Source: Betaproteobacteria bacterium
GTDB lineage: Bacteria > Pseudomonadota > Gammaproteobacteria > Burkholderiales > Usitatibacteraceae
Direction: 5' to 3'
Length of the DNA stretch: 64,000 nt
Assembly: GCA_016720925.1 (NCBI GenBank)
Contig: JADKJR010000005.1
Location: 124,001-188,000 of the forward strand
Shown here: positions 8,499 through 17,183 of the stretch, in pieces
Layout: each line of letters starts with the position of its first letter
How positions within the stretch are numbered: position 1 is the stretch's first letter
The notes under the pieces: model-generated
Database searches by the model: none
The model's input: only the letters and a program-made list of their open reading frames with translations
What the model was told of the DNA's origin: nothing
Position numbers and translations under genes: made by a program

Positions 8499-10520
8499 TC
8501 ATAGCTGGGTAAAAAACAGCAGCGCAATGAGCGTGATAAAGCTGTACAGGAGATAAATCGAAATCCGACCCTGCTGCAGCTTGCCGATGAGGCGCGATAT
8601 CTCCTCGGTAATTTTGGCAATGCGTTGATAGACCCATTGCCAGAGTGGATCCTCGACGGTGACTTTGTAAAGCGGATTGCGGTCGAGCGCGGTAGGCAGT
8701 TGGCGCGTCAAACGAAAAAAGGGCTCGAAGATCTGGCGGATCGGCTGGCCAAAGCCCTCGGCCGAATCCTGCATGCGCGCGGTCTGCAGCGGATACCCGC
8801 AATCCCAGGCATTGGCGCGGCGGATGCGCGAATGGTAGAGGCGGTGCACCAGGGCAATGGTCAATAGCACGACTGTCGCCGTCACCAGCAGAAATATCAG
8901 CGGACTGTACGATGCCCGCTCGGGAGACACCGGCGCCAGCAGCAGCCAGTTGCCGATCCGCCCGCTTTGTGCGAGACCCTGGCCCAGCAGTTGCACGGCG
9001 ACGGGATCGATCACTTCAATTACCGCGACCGGGAATACCCCCAGCAACACACAACCTGTAGCCAGCCACAACAGTCCCAGCCGTTCCAGTTTGCCGGCGT
9101 CATGTGCATTCGTCAGCTTCTCTTCGCGTGGCTGGCCGAGGAAGATGATGCCGAAGAACTTGACCATCACGTATCCAGCCAGGGCCGCGACAAGCACCAC
9201 GCCCGCGGAGAAAATCGGCACCAGCATGCTCAGGTAAGCATTGGGAATCGCGGTGGTGGTGAGAAGGCTCTGCAGCAGCAACCACTCCGATACGAAGCCG
9301 TTGAGCGGCGGCAGACCGGCGCTTGCGATGATGCCGATCAGCATGATCCATCCGACCCACGGCATGAAGCGCATCAGCCCTCCCAGTTTTCCCAGGCTCC
9401 GCTCGCCGGTGGAATGGAGCACCGATCCCGTGCCAAGGAATAGCAGGCTTTTGAACACTGCGTGGTTGAGTGCGTGGTACAAGAGCGCGATCAATGCCAG
9501 CGCCGCCAAAGCCGGCATCTTGTATGCGGTAAAAATCAGCGTCAACCCCAGCGCAATGATCAGCAGCCCGATATTTTCGATCGAGGAATAGGCGAGCAGG
9601 CGTTTCATGTCAGTTTGTACCGCCGCGAACACCGCGCCGAACATGGCCGTCAGCAATCCCAGTGACAACGCGACGACACCCCACCACCAAAGCGGTGTTG
9701 CGATCAGGTCGAGACTCACGCGCAGCAAGCCATAAATGGCGGTCTTCAGCATCACGCCGCTCATCAGGGCTGAAATCGGGGAGGGAGCGGCGGGATGCGC
9801 TTCGGGTAGCCAGATATGAAGGGGAAGAATACCGGCCTTGGCACCAAAACCGAACAGGCACAGCAGGAATGCGGCTGACGCCCAGAATGGCGAAAGCGAT
9901 TGGGCGCGCATATTGGCAAAGGTGTAATCGCCAGTGTTGGCCTGCAACACGCCGAAGCAGAGCAGAATGGCGATGGCACCGATATGCGCAACCAGAATAT
10001 AGAGAAAACCCGCGCGCCGGATCTCGGGAATTCGATGGTTGGTCGTGACCAGGAAAAATGATGACAGCGCCATGGTTTCCCACATCACCATGAACACGTA
10101 CGCGTCATCGGCCATCAGCACCAGAACCATGCTCGCGAGGAAGACGTGGTATTGAAGGCAAAGTAGCCCCGGGGGTGCGCCTTCCGCGCGGCGAAAATAG
10201 CCGGCCGCGAAAATCGAGATGCCCGCACTGGCAGCGCCCAGCAGCATGATGAAAAATGCCGCAAGCGGATCGAGGCGCAAATGAAATGGCAAATCCGGCA
10301 GACCGATGGGCAACACCGCGATCTGCGGGTTCTGCACAACAGCAGTGAGACCGATAGCCGTCAGTACGACGCTGCAAAGGCTGGACAATGGAAACAACAC
10401 GCGCGCCACGATGCGAAAATTCCGGAGAAACACGAGACCGGCGACACCCAGCGACAGCCATGAGGCAACGACCAGGAGCACCCAGTCGAGGGAAAGCAGC
10501 GTGCTGGTGGGAAAAGTCAT
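8499..10520 (-). CDS. hyfB: Hydrogenase-4-like proton-translocating subunit HyfB (NuoL/N family)
   Basis: First gene of the operon. The product is 673 aa, essentially the length of E. coli HyfB (672). Signatures: MVMWETMALSSFFLV (membrane Glu), GFGAKAGILPLHIWLPEAHPAAPSPISALMSG read as short segments, LLAYSSIENIGLLIIALGL, and a C-terminal extension ending in a membrane segment (ISIYLLYSFITLIALLFFT) after a cytoplasmic linker, as in HyfB and NuoL. It should pump protons or sodium when the peripheral arm turns over. A response-regulator gene lies 130 nt upstream on the same strand, so the operon may be read from there or from a promoter between them; a TATAAT-like hexamer sits at 10570-10575 (minus) without a clear -35. 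Confidence 0.9.
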   Translation of the reverse strand: MTFPTSTLLSLDWVLLVVASWLSLGVAGLVFLRNFRIVARVLFPLSSLCSVVLTAIGLTAVVQNPQIAVLPIGLPDLPFHLRLDPLAAFFIMLLGAASAGISIFAAGYFRRAEGAPPGLLCLQYHVFLASMVLVLMADDAYVFMVMWETMALSSFFLVTTNHRIPEIRRAGFLYILVAHIGAIAILLCFGVLQANTGDYTFANMRAQSLSPFWASAAFLLCLFGFGAKAGILPLHIWLPEAHPAAPSPISALMSGVMLKTAIYGLLRVSLDLIATPLWWWGVVALSLGLLTAMFGAVFAAVQTDMKRLLAYSSIENIGLLIIALGLTLIFTAYKMPALAALALIALLYHALNHAVFKSLLFLGTGSVLHSTGERSLGKLGGLMRFMPWVGWIMLIGIIASAGLPPLNGFVSEWLLLQSLLTTTAIPNAYLSMLVPIFSAGVVLVAALAGYVMVKFFGIIFLGQPREEKLTNAHDAGKLERLGLLWLATGCVLLGVFPVAVIEVIDPVAVQLLGQGLAQSGRIGNWLLLAPVSPERASYSPLIFLLVTATVVLLTIALVHRLYHSRIRRANAWDCGYPLQTARMQDSAEGFGQPIRQIFEPFFRLTRQLPTALDRNPLYKVTVEDPLWQWVYQRIAKITEEISRLIGKLQQGRISIYLLYSFITLIALLFFTQL

Positions 10521-10649
10521 CGGGAAGCTATTTCTTGCGGATTGTGATTTTTACAGCGACAGGATTTTTATTATAGTGTCGGTAAGCAACAAACCCTAAC
10601 TAACCACCATCAGGAAGCGACGATTCATCCGGCAGGTCCCGTGCAACGC

Positions 10650-11393
10650 TTAAACGACGACCTCCGCGTCGAAGAAATAGCCCGCGCCGCGCTCGGTCCT
10701 GATCAGCGTCGGTTCGTTCGGATCCGCTTCAATCTTGCGTCGCAAACGCAGGATCTGCACATCGATTGAACGATCATAGACGTCATCGTGGAGCCGGCTG
10801 CCTTCGAGCAACTGGTCGCGAGACAGCACGTGTCGCGGCGACTTGAGGAACGTGATCAGCAAAGCGAATTCCCCATTGGTGAGATCGATGCGCTTGCCGG
10901 CCGGGGACATCAATCGACGCGAACCGGTGGAGAGTTCCCAGCCTGCAAAGCGATAGCTACGAATGTCCGCATCGCGACGCGGGCTGACCGCGTCCACCGT
11001 GAACCCTGCCGTTGACGCAGGACGCGGCTCATAACGCCGCAAGACCGCCTTTATTCGTGCCAGCAGTTCGCGGGGGCTGAACGGCTTGGCCAGGTAGTCA
11101 TCCGCGCCCAGTTCCAAACCGAGCACACGATCAATCTCTTGAACCTGTCCGGTCAGCATGATGATGGGTACATTGGAGGTTTGGCGGAGGCTGCGGGCGA
11201 CAGTGAAACCGTCCTCCCCGGGCATTTTTACGTCCAATACGATCAGTGCCGGTGGATCGTCCGCGCACGCGCGTCGCATTTCAGCGCCGTTTGCAACCGG
11301 CGTCACGCGGAAGCCGTGTTCACTCAGGTATTCGACGACGAGCGAACGAATCGACGGGTCGTCATCAACTGCGATGATATGGGGAGTTATCAC
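10650..11393 (-). CDS. OmpR/PhoB-family response regulator
   Basis: A 247-aa regulator with a receiver domain (IIAVDDDPSIRSLV, phospho-acceptor Asp in IVLDVKMPGEDGF, conserved Thr in IIMLTGQ and Lys in DDYLAKPFSPREL) and a winged-helix DNA-binding domain (LTNGEFALLITFLKSPRHVLSRDQLLE, then IDVQILRLRRKIEADP). GTG at 11393 has AAGG seven bases upstream and removes an atypical 18-residue extension. It diverges from the MASE1 hybrid kinase, with starts about 78 nt apart, and lies directly upstream of the hydrogenase-4-like operon. A likely partnership with that kinase and control of the operon are inferences from position only. Confidence 0.88.
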   Translation of the reverse strand: MITPHIIAVDDDPSIRSLVVEYLSEHGFRVTPVANGAEMRRACADDPPALIVLDVKMPGEDGFTVARSLRQTSNVPIIMLTGQVQEIDRVLGLELGADDYLAKPFSPRELLARIKAVLRRYEPRPASTAGFTVDAVSPRRDADIRSYRFAGWELSTGSRRLMSPAGKRIDLTNGEFALLITFLKSPRHVLSRDQLLEGSRLHDDVYDRSIDVQILRLRRKIEADPNEPTLIRTERGAGYFFDAEVVV

Positions 11394-11470
11394 GCTTGAC
11401 CTTGGCAGTTTGGCGTTTCGATACCAGCATACAATAGTTGCCATCAATTTCGATAGGTCCTTGTCTCGTC

Positions 11471-13981
11471 ATGGCATTTGCGCCGCAAACACCGCCTCTG
11501 CCGGCGTCCGCGTTCGCCGGGTCCAATCGGCAGAACCTGGCAATCGCAATTGCCGCCGGCGTACTTTATTGGCTGCTAAGTGAGGCGAGCATCCTGATCG
11601 CGGCGCGCCAACCGCCATTCCCGGTCTGGCTGTCTGAAGGATTTGCGCTGGGCCTGTGGTTTATCGCACCCAAGAGTTCCCGCTGGTTGCAGCTCGTCGC
11701 GGTCTTCGCAGCCAACATGTTGAGCACGCTGCAGGCCGGGATGCCGGGGCTGTCGAATGCGACCGCGGGAAGTGCGGTCAACGTGTTTCAACTGGCCGCG
11801 GGCGGGTGGGCGCTGGAAAGGGCACAAATTCAATTCCAGAAAAGCGGCAACACGCTGACATTGTTTGTGGCCCTGCTCGCGGGACCGGTCGGCGTGGTCA
11901 ACGTGGTATGCGCGTACTTGAGCGCCCTGGTTTTCCACTATCGCAACGGAATTGACGTCGGTGGCGCATTCACGACGCTGTTCGTTTCCGATGGACTGGG
12001 CGTGTTGTTGATGACGCCACTGCTGGTCACCTGGGCGGACCGGGTCGGACGCATGGAGTTGATCGATCACCCGCGTTTAAAGCTTGAGGCAGCCGCGGTT
12101 TTTTCGCTGGTCGCCGCGATTTCCTACTGGGTGTTTTCCATGCGGCCCGATCCGTTCGGATTGGTGCCCCCTGTGTTCTACCTGGGAATTCCTTTCGTTC
12201 TCTGGGCCGCAATCCGGTTCAGCCTGCGTGGCGCGACCCTTGCGCTGGCGCTGCACGCGCTGATCGCCTTTTACTTTACCCTTCGCGATCTCGGGCCCTT
12301 CTCGGCGGGTTTCATCCCGTCATCGCAATCCGTTCTGCAATTGCAAGGCTACCTCGCGGTACTGATCATTACGACCCTGTTGGCCAGCGTGCTCATGCGG
12401 GAGCGGCGCACCGCGTCGAAAAATGCGCTCTCCTGGCGGATGCGCTACGAGGCGGCGCTGCAGGTCAGCGCTAACGTCGTCTATGAAATTCGGTCCAACA
12501 GCCAGCGCGTGGTATGGGCGGGCGACACAATGGCCGCACTCGGCATTCCACACGAAGCGATTTCCACAACAAGCGCTTGGACCGCACACATTCATCCGGA
12601 TGACCGGGCAATGATGATTGGCTTGAGAAAGAAACTCCTTTCCGGGGTATTGCCGAATGTGGAACTCAATTGCCGGTTGCGCCGCGAGGACGACACCTAC
12701 ATCACCGTAGGCATTACGGCCTATGGCGCAAATGCGCCAGACGTCAATTTCGATCTCGGTGAAGCAGAGGGAAGGCGAATCATCGGTTTTGTCAAAGACA
12801 TCACCGAAAAGGTACGCGCCCAGGAGGAACGTCAACGCCTTGAGTCCGAGCTGCGGCACGCGCAAAAAATGGAAGCGATTGGCCAGCTGGCGGGCGGGAT
12901 CGCCCATGACTTCAACAATATACTGGCATCGATCATTGGTTATGCCGAGCTCGCGAAATCACGCGCCACCGGCGATGAGACGTTGCAACGGCAGCTGGCC
13001 ACCGTCCTTCGCGCCGGTGAGCGCGGCCGGATTCTGGTTTCACAAGTCCTGACGTTCAGCCGCAAATCGCCCGAACAGCGCATCGGTCTCAATCTGGATG
13101 ACGTGATTGACGAAGTGGTACAGCTTGCGCGTGGCTCAAACCCGCATGAAATCCGCTTTGCCGCCACGCCCCCCGGGAAACACATGGTCGCGGGCAATCC
13201 GACCGAACTGCACCAGCTATTCATGAACATCGTCACCAATGGCATGCAGGCCATGCCCGAAGGCGGCGTGCTCGATATTTCGATCGAGCCGGCGGACATC
13301 TCTTCGCCCATCGACGCGATTCTCGGGCGCCTCGAACCCGGCAAGTACTTGCAGGTTCGTGTTCATGATGAGGGTGCCGGCATCAATCCGGAGATACAGC
13401 AGAGAATGTTTGAGCCGTTCTTTACCACCAAGGCCGTTGGCCAGGGTACGGGCCTCGGCTTGTCGCTGGCACTGTCGATTGCCAAATCACATTGCGGCGC
13501 GATCGCGGTGGAGAGCATTCCTGGAAAGGGCGCCACCTTCACCATCTACTTACCCGTCTTTGAAAGCGCGTCAATCCCCCACGAAATTGAACTGCCGCGC
13601 GGACACGATGAAAGAATACTTCTGGTGGATGATGAAACGCCGCTGCGTGCGCTAGCCGAAGAGCTGCTCGTCGACTTGGGCTATCAGGTAGCGAGCTTTG
13701 GCGAAAGTACTGAAGCGTTGGCGGCGATCGAGCGCAATCCCGCCGCGTTCGATGCCATTCTCAGCGATGAGGTGATGCCGGGCCTGACCGGCACGCAGTT
13801 GGCGGCGCGGGTCCGGGAAATACGCCCCGACCTTCCGATCGTGATCATTACAGGCTATGGCGGCCCAGGCTTCGAGTTGCGCGCACAGCAGGCGGGTGTC
13901 ATCCGCGTCATGCGCAAGCCTTATCGAAAAGATGAACTCGCTCGTGCGCTGGCCAGTGTTTTCATACGCCCTTCACAGTAA
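11471..13981 (+). CDS. MASE1-PAS hybrid sensor histidine kinase with receiver domain
   Basis: An 836-aa membrane sensor. The N-terminal 310 residues contain about eight hydrophobic segments of MASE1 type (LIAARQPPFPVWLSEGFALGLWF, FVSDGLGVLLMTPLL), then a PAS-like segment, a HisKA helix with phospho-accepting His479 (GGIAHDFNNILASIIGYAE), an ATPase domain (N box MNIVTNGMQAMPEGG, DEGAGINPEIQ, GQGTGLGLSLAL) and a C-terminal receiver with Asp766 (ILSDEVMPGLTG). The HDFNN form of the H box is typical of NtrB-like and hybrid kinases. ATG at 11471 is taken as start; an upstream in-frame extension has no support. It is divergent from the OmpR-family regulator. The ligand sensed is unknown. Confidence 0.88.
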   Translation: MAFAPQTPPLPASAFAGSNRQNLAIAIAAGVLYWLLSEASILIAARQPPFPVWLSEGFALGLWFIAPKSSRWLQLVAVFAANMLSTLQAGMPGLSNATAGSAVNVFQLAAGGWALERAQIQFQKSGNTLTLFVALLAGPVGVVNVVCAYLSALVFHYRNGIDVGGAFTTLFVSDGLGVLLMTPLLVTWADRVGRMELIDHPRLKLEAAAVFSLVAAISYWVFSMRPDPFGLVPPVFYLGIPFVLWAAIRFSLRGATLALALHALIAFYFTLRDLGPFSAGFIPSSQSVLQLQGYLAVLIITTLLASVLMRERRTASKNALSWRMRYEAALQVSANVVYEIRSNSQRVVWAGDTMAALGIPHEAISTTSAWTAHIHPDDRAMMIGLRKKLLSGVLPNVELNCRLRREDDTYITVGITAYGANAPDVNFDLGEAEGRRIIGFVKDITEKVRAQEERQRLESELRHAQKMEAIGQLAGGIAHDFNNILASIIGYAELAKSRATGDETLQRQLATVLRAGERGRILVSQVLTFSRKSPEQRIGLNLDDVIDEVVQLARGSNPHEIRFAATPPGKHMVAGNPTELHQLFMNIVTNGMQAMPEGGVLDISIEPADISSPIDAILGRLEPGKYLQVRVHDEGAGINPEIQQRMFEPFFTTKAVGQGTGLGLSLALSIAKSHCGAIAVESIPGKGATFTIYLPVFESASIPHEIELPRGHDERILLVDDETPLRALAEELLVDLGYQVASFGESTEALAAIERNPAAFDAILSDEVMPGLTGTQLAARVREIRPDLPIVIITGYGGPGFELRAQQAGVIRVMRKPYRKDELARALASVFIRPSQ

Positions 13982-14231
13982 GAAACAATGTTTTGCATTC
14001 TGAAGAAATGCGCAAGTGCATTTTGGCGGATTGCATTGAATACCTGAAGAGGCCCCTTATTTCAAGCAGTTAGCAATTTCTCGCCAAGGAATTGGCGCGC
14101 ACGGCGTGCGGATTCCATATGCTTCATTTCAGCTATTGTTACAAACGTAATTTTGGCCACGCCAAAGGTAATTGACGCGTAGTTTTTGGCCGCAAGAATG
14201 CGCTCCATTAAATAACTTTTTTGGGGCACAC
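13982..14231. other. Intergenic leader of the EAL gene
   Basis: A 250-nt gap between the hybrid kinase and the EAL gene. I see no tRNA, convincing terminator or named operator in it. Imperfect inverted repeats occur near 14005-14045 but have no T-run. Confidence 0.3.
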
Positions 14232-15653
14232 ATGCAAGCCATGGTACGCAAGACGACTTCCAGCGACACGCTTATCGGCGCGCGTGCCACGCTGTATGCG
14301 GGCATTGATCGGATTTATTCGGGCATCCCCAAGGGGCGGGGTTGGGCGTCGTATCCGTTCAACACATTGACGCTGGATTCACAATTTCAACCGATCTTCA
14401 GTGTCGCCGAAAAGCGCTGCGTCGCCTACGAAGGTCTCATGCGCGCCTGCAACCTGACGGGCCACTCAATGAAACCCGAGACGGTGTTCGCGCTATCCGC
14501 CAACCATCAGGAAGAGCTGTTTCTCGATTGGCTGTGCCGCGCGCTGCACATGCGCAATTTCAAAAATCTGGCCGCCAATGGCGACATGGTATTTCTGAAT
14601 GCCTACCCTGAAGCGGCGATTGAAGACCCGCATCATCCCCAGGTATTCGCGCGAATGATGGAGTTCTACGGCATCAATCCGAAAAACGTGGCGATCGAAA
14701 TCCTTGAGACCGGCGTCTCCGACGAAGCACAATTGGTCGACGCGGTAAAACTCTATCGCAAGCTCGGCTGCAAGATCGCCATCGATGATTTCGGCGTCGG
14801 CTATTCCAACTTCGACCGCCTTTGGCGGCTGCGTCCCGACTTCGTCAAGATCGACCGTAGCGTCACCGCCACCGCGGCCCGTGAGACGCATGCGAAGCTG
14901 GTATTGACCAACATGGTCAAGCTGATCCAGCAATGCGGCGCCAAAGTAATTGTCGAGGGCATTGAAACCCGCGATGAAGCACTGACCGCGCTCGAGGTCG
15001 GCGCCGACTTTCTTCAAGGCTACTTCTTTGCCCGACCGGGTATGGCGCCGGTACCTCAAGCACTCTGCGACAACATGTTTGCGGGCTTGATGGATGATTA
15101 CCTGCCGGTCCAGATCAAGCGTACCGAGACAAACCTGATCGATCCTGATACGCTGGATAACTATAAACGCGCACTGAACGTGGCGATTCTGGATCTTCAG
15201 CGAGGGTACGCGTTTGCCCAGGCAACCGAAGCCTTTCTGGCGCTACCGCAGGTGCAACGCATATGCCTTGCGAGTGGCGATGCTCGCCATTTAACCGCGG
15301 CAGTCGAAGGAGCCGGCGGTTCACGTGTAGTGCTGGATATGATTGAAAAATCTCCTGCCGCCCCCAACCGCGCCAACGATGCGACCGGTACCAGCATCGA
15401 CAGGCTGCAGCACGTGTTGCAACACGCGCTGTCGGCGCCGCATCAGGTACACATCACGGATGATGTCGCCACATTCGTCCCGGATGCCACGCAATCACCA
15501 ATCGCGATTACGTTGTCTTGCGCGTTCGAACTTGACCAAAGGATGGTCGTATTGTGCGGTGACGTGGTAGACCGGCGGCGACGCGCGCCGTCAATGGCAA
15601 ACAACGGCGAACAACGGCGCGCCGCGAATGACATGAGGCATTTGCACCTTTAA
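14232..15653 (+). CDS. EAL-domain protein (c-di-GMP phosphodiesterase-like)
   Basis: A 473-aa protein with an N-terminal EAL domain (about residues 40-270) and a C-terminal region without a recognised domain. The signature loop reads YEGLMRA rather than EAL, keeping the metal-binding Glu. Other catalytic positions look intact: FLNAYPEA (Asn), VAIEILETG (Glu), IAIDDFGVGYSNFDRL (double Asp), FVKIDRS (Lys), VIVEGIETRDE (Glu) and LQGYFFARP. It could therefore hydrolyse c-di-GMP, or act as a receptor if weakly active. No GGDEF or membrane segment is present, so it should be cytosolic. ATG at 14232 follows a GGGG stretch; a TTG at 14172 is less likely. It converges on dacB. Confidence 0.85.
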   Translation: MQAMVRKTTSSDTLIGARATLYAGIDRIYSGIPKGRGWASYPFNTLTLDSQFQPIFSVAEKRCVAYEGLMRACNLTGHSMKPETVFALSANHQEELFLDWLCRALHMRNFKNLAANGDMVFLNAYPEAAIEDPHHPQVFARMMEFYGINPKNVAIEILETGVSDEAQLVDAVKLYRKLGCKIAIDDFGVGYSNFDRLWRLRPDFVKIDRSVTATAARETHAKLVLTNMVKLIQQCGAKVIVEGIETRDEALTALEVGADFLQGYFFARPGMAPVPQALCDNMFAGLMDDYLPVQIKRTETNLIDPDTLDNYKRALNVAILDLQRGYAFAQATEAFLALPQVQRICLASGDARHLTAAVEGAGGSRVVLDMIEKSPAAPNRANDATGTSIDRLQHVLQHALSAPHQVHITDDVATFVPDATQSPIAITLSCAFELDQRMVVLCGDVVDRRRRAPSMANNGEQRRAANDMRHLHL

Positions 15654-15686
15654 TCTTCGAACCGCGCACCCGCTTGCAGGATATTC

Positions 15687-17183
15687 CTATTTTCCGGTTG
15701 CCCCACTTGGACCACTTCCACCACTGACACCATTCACCCCGTTTGCAATACCCGTGCCCGTCGAAGCATAGACGGCATTCAACAACGCATCCTGCGCCGC
15801 CTGGGCCAACGGTGCGTTGGGGTGATTGATCAACATCACGACGATCGAGCGGCGTCCATTGGCGTCAAGCACGTAACCCGCAATCGCTCGCGCGTCATTC
15901 AGGCTGCCCGTTTTGATATGCGCATGGCCGGCAATCGATTCGGATTTTCCCCGTTTTCGCAGCGTGCCATCGACGCCGATCAGCGACAGCGACGACATGA
16001 ATTCCGGCATCACGCTCGATTTCCACGCCGCATCGAGCAATTGCGCCAGTGTCGCCGCGCTGATGCGTTCGCTGCGCGACAAACCGGAGCCGTTTTCCAG
16101 GATCATTTCCGGTGCGGCAATCCCCTTTCTTGTTAGCCAATCGCGCACGATCAGCCCTGACGCGATTGAGCTGCCGGGTTGTTTGTTCAGTTCGGCCGAC
16201 AAAGTGAGGAAAAGCTGTCGCGCCATGACGTTGTTCGAATATTTGTTGATGTCGCGAATCGCCTCGGCAAGGGATGGCGATTCCAGCGTTGCGATCAAGC
16301 GGGCGTCGGCCGGGGTGGCGGCAATTTTCACCGCGCCATTCCACGTGCCGCCAAGGTCGCGCCAGAGGCGCGCAAAGACGCCACCGACAAAACGTGCATG
16401 ATCCAGTAGCGACAGATTCCAGGTTTTCTCGCCGCAACGTCGCGAATAGTTTCCCGTGAAAGATACCTTCAGCCTGGTCGGCGAAAGCGTCTGAACGTCG
16501 GCCACCACGCGATCCCGCCATTCACCACAAAGCCCGTCGATCAGCCTGACGCGGTTGACGATGTCGAGTTGCGCAGGCCGCACGTCCGGGGAAATCGATA
16601 CCGATTTATCGTCAATCGACGGTGCAAAATAAAATCGCACGGTTTTGAAATTGAGCAGCAGCGCGTCGGGGCCGACGTTATAGGCTTTCAGTGGTTCGCC
16701 GTCGAATCGGGCAGGATCGTGGGGCAAGTTCTCAAAGAAGCTGCGGTCCAGAACCAGATCGCCGTTGATCGTGGTGAGGTCGCGTTCCCGCAGTTGCTTC
16801 ATCAACGACCAGAATCGTTCCACCGTCAGCTTCGGGTCGCCCGAGCCTCTCAGAATCAGGTCGCCCGTCAGCGTACCGCGGCGCATGTCGCCGGCGATCA
16901 GCACGTCGGTTTTCCACGTGTACGCGGGGCCGAGCAATTCCAGCCCCGCATAGGTGGTGACCAGCTTGATGACCGACGCCGGATTCATGGCCTTGTCGGC
17001 ATTGAGCGAGAACGTGGCGTCTTTCGTGCCCACTTCCTTCACCACCACGCTGACGTTTTCCAGCGGGATCTGGGCTCGCGTCAGCAAGTCGGCCACGGTG
17101 GAGGGCAAGGTTTGTGCGCCCGCGCCGTGAATAATGCAACCGAAGCCAATCAAAAGATTCCATGCAGCAATCCGCAATTTCAT
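15687..17183 (-). CDS. dacB: D-alanyl-D-alanine carboxypeptidase/endopeptidase, PBP4 family (S13)
   Basis: Low-molecular-weight penicillin-binding protein that cleaves peptidoglycan stem peptides in the periplasm. 498 aa with an N-terminal signal peptide (LRIAAWNLLIGFGCIIHGAGA). The three active-site motifs of family S13 are present: SVIK (in NPASVIKLVTT), SNN (in NKYSNNVMARQLF) and KTG (in HIKTGSLNDARAIAGYV). The C-terminus ends in a Gly/Ser/Thr-rich tail (NGVNGVSGGSGPSGATGK) that is not part of the catalytic fold. ATG at 17183 overlaps the bioA stop (ATGA). An in-frame extension to 17522 lies inside bioA and was rejected. Pairing of dacB behind bioA suggests simple read-through. Confidence 0.92.
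   Translation of the reverse strand: MKLRIAAWNLLIGFGCIIHGAGAQTLPSTVADLLTRAQIPLENVSVVVKEVGTKDATFSLNADKAMNPASVIKLVTTYAGLELLGPAYTWKTDVLIAGDMRRGTLTGDLILRGSGDPKLTVERFWSLMKQLRERDLTTINGDLVLDRSFFENLPHDPARFDGEPLKAYNVGPDALLLNFKTVRFYFAPSIDDKSVSISPDVRPAQLDIVNRVRLIDGLCGEWRDRVVADVQTLSPTRLKVSFTGNYSRRCGEKTWNLSLLDHARFVGGVFARLWRDLGGTWNGAVKIAATPADARLIATLESPSLAEAIRDINKYSNNVMARQLFLTLSAELNKQPGSSIASGLIVRDWLTRKGIAAPEMILENGSGLSRSERISAATLAQLLDAAWKSSVMPEFMSSLSLIGVDGTLRKRGKSESIAGHAHIKTGSLNDARAIAGYVLDANGRRSIVVMLINHPNAPLAQAAQDALLNAVYASTGTGIANGVNGVSGGSGPSGATGK

Noticed and set aside
3294..10520. Functional H2-evolving [NiFe] hydrogenase 4
   Set aside because: The large subunit has none of the four Ni-Fe cysteines and no hyp genes are present in the window.
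10570..10575. Promoter for the hyf-like operon
   Set aside because: A TATAAT-like hexamer is present on the minus strand but no -35 at a proper distance was found, so it is not listed as a feature.
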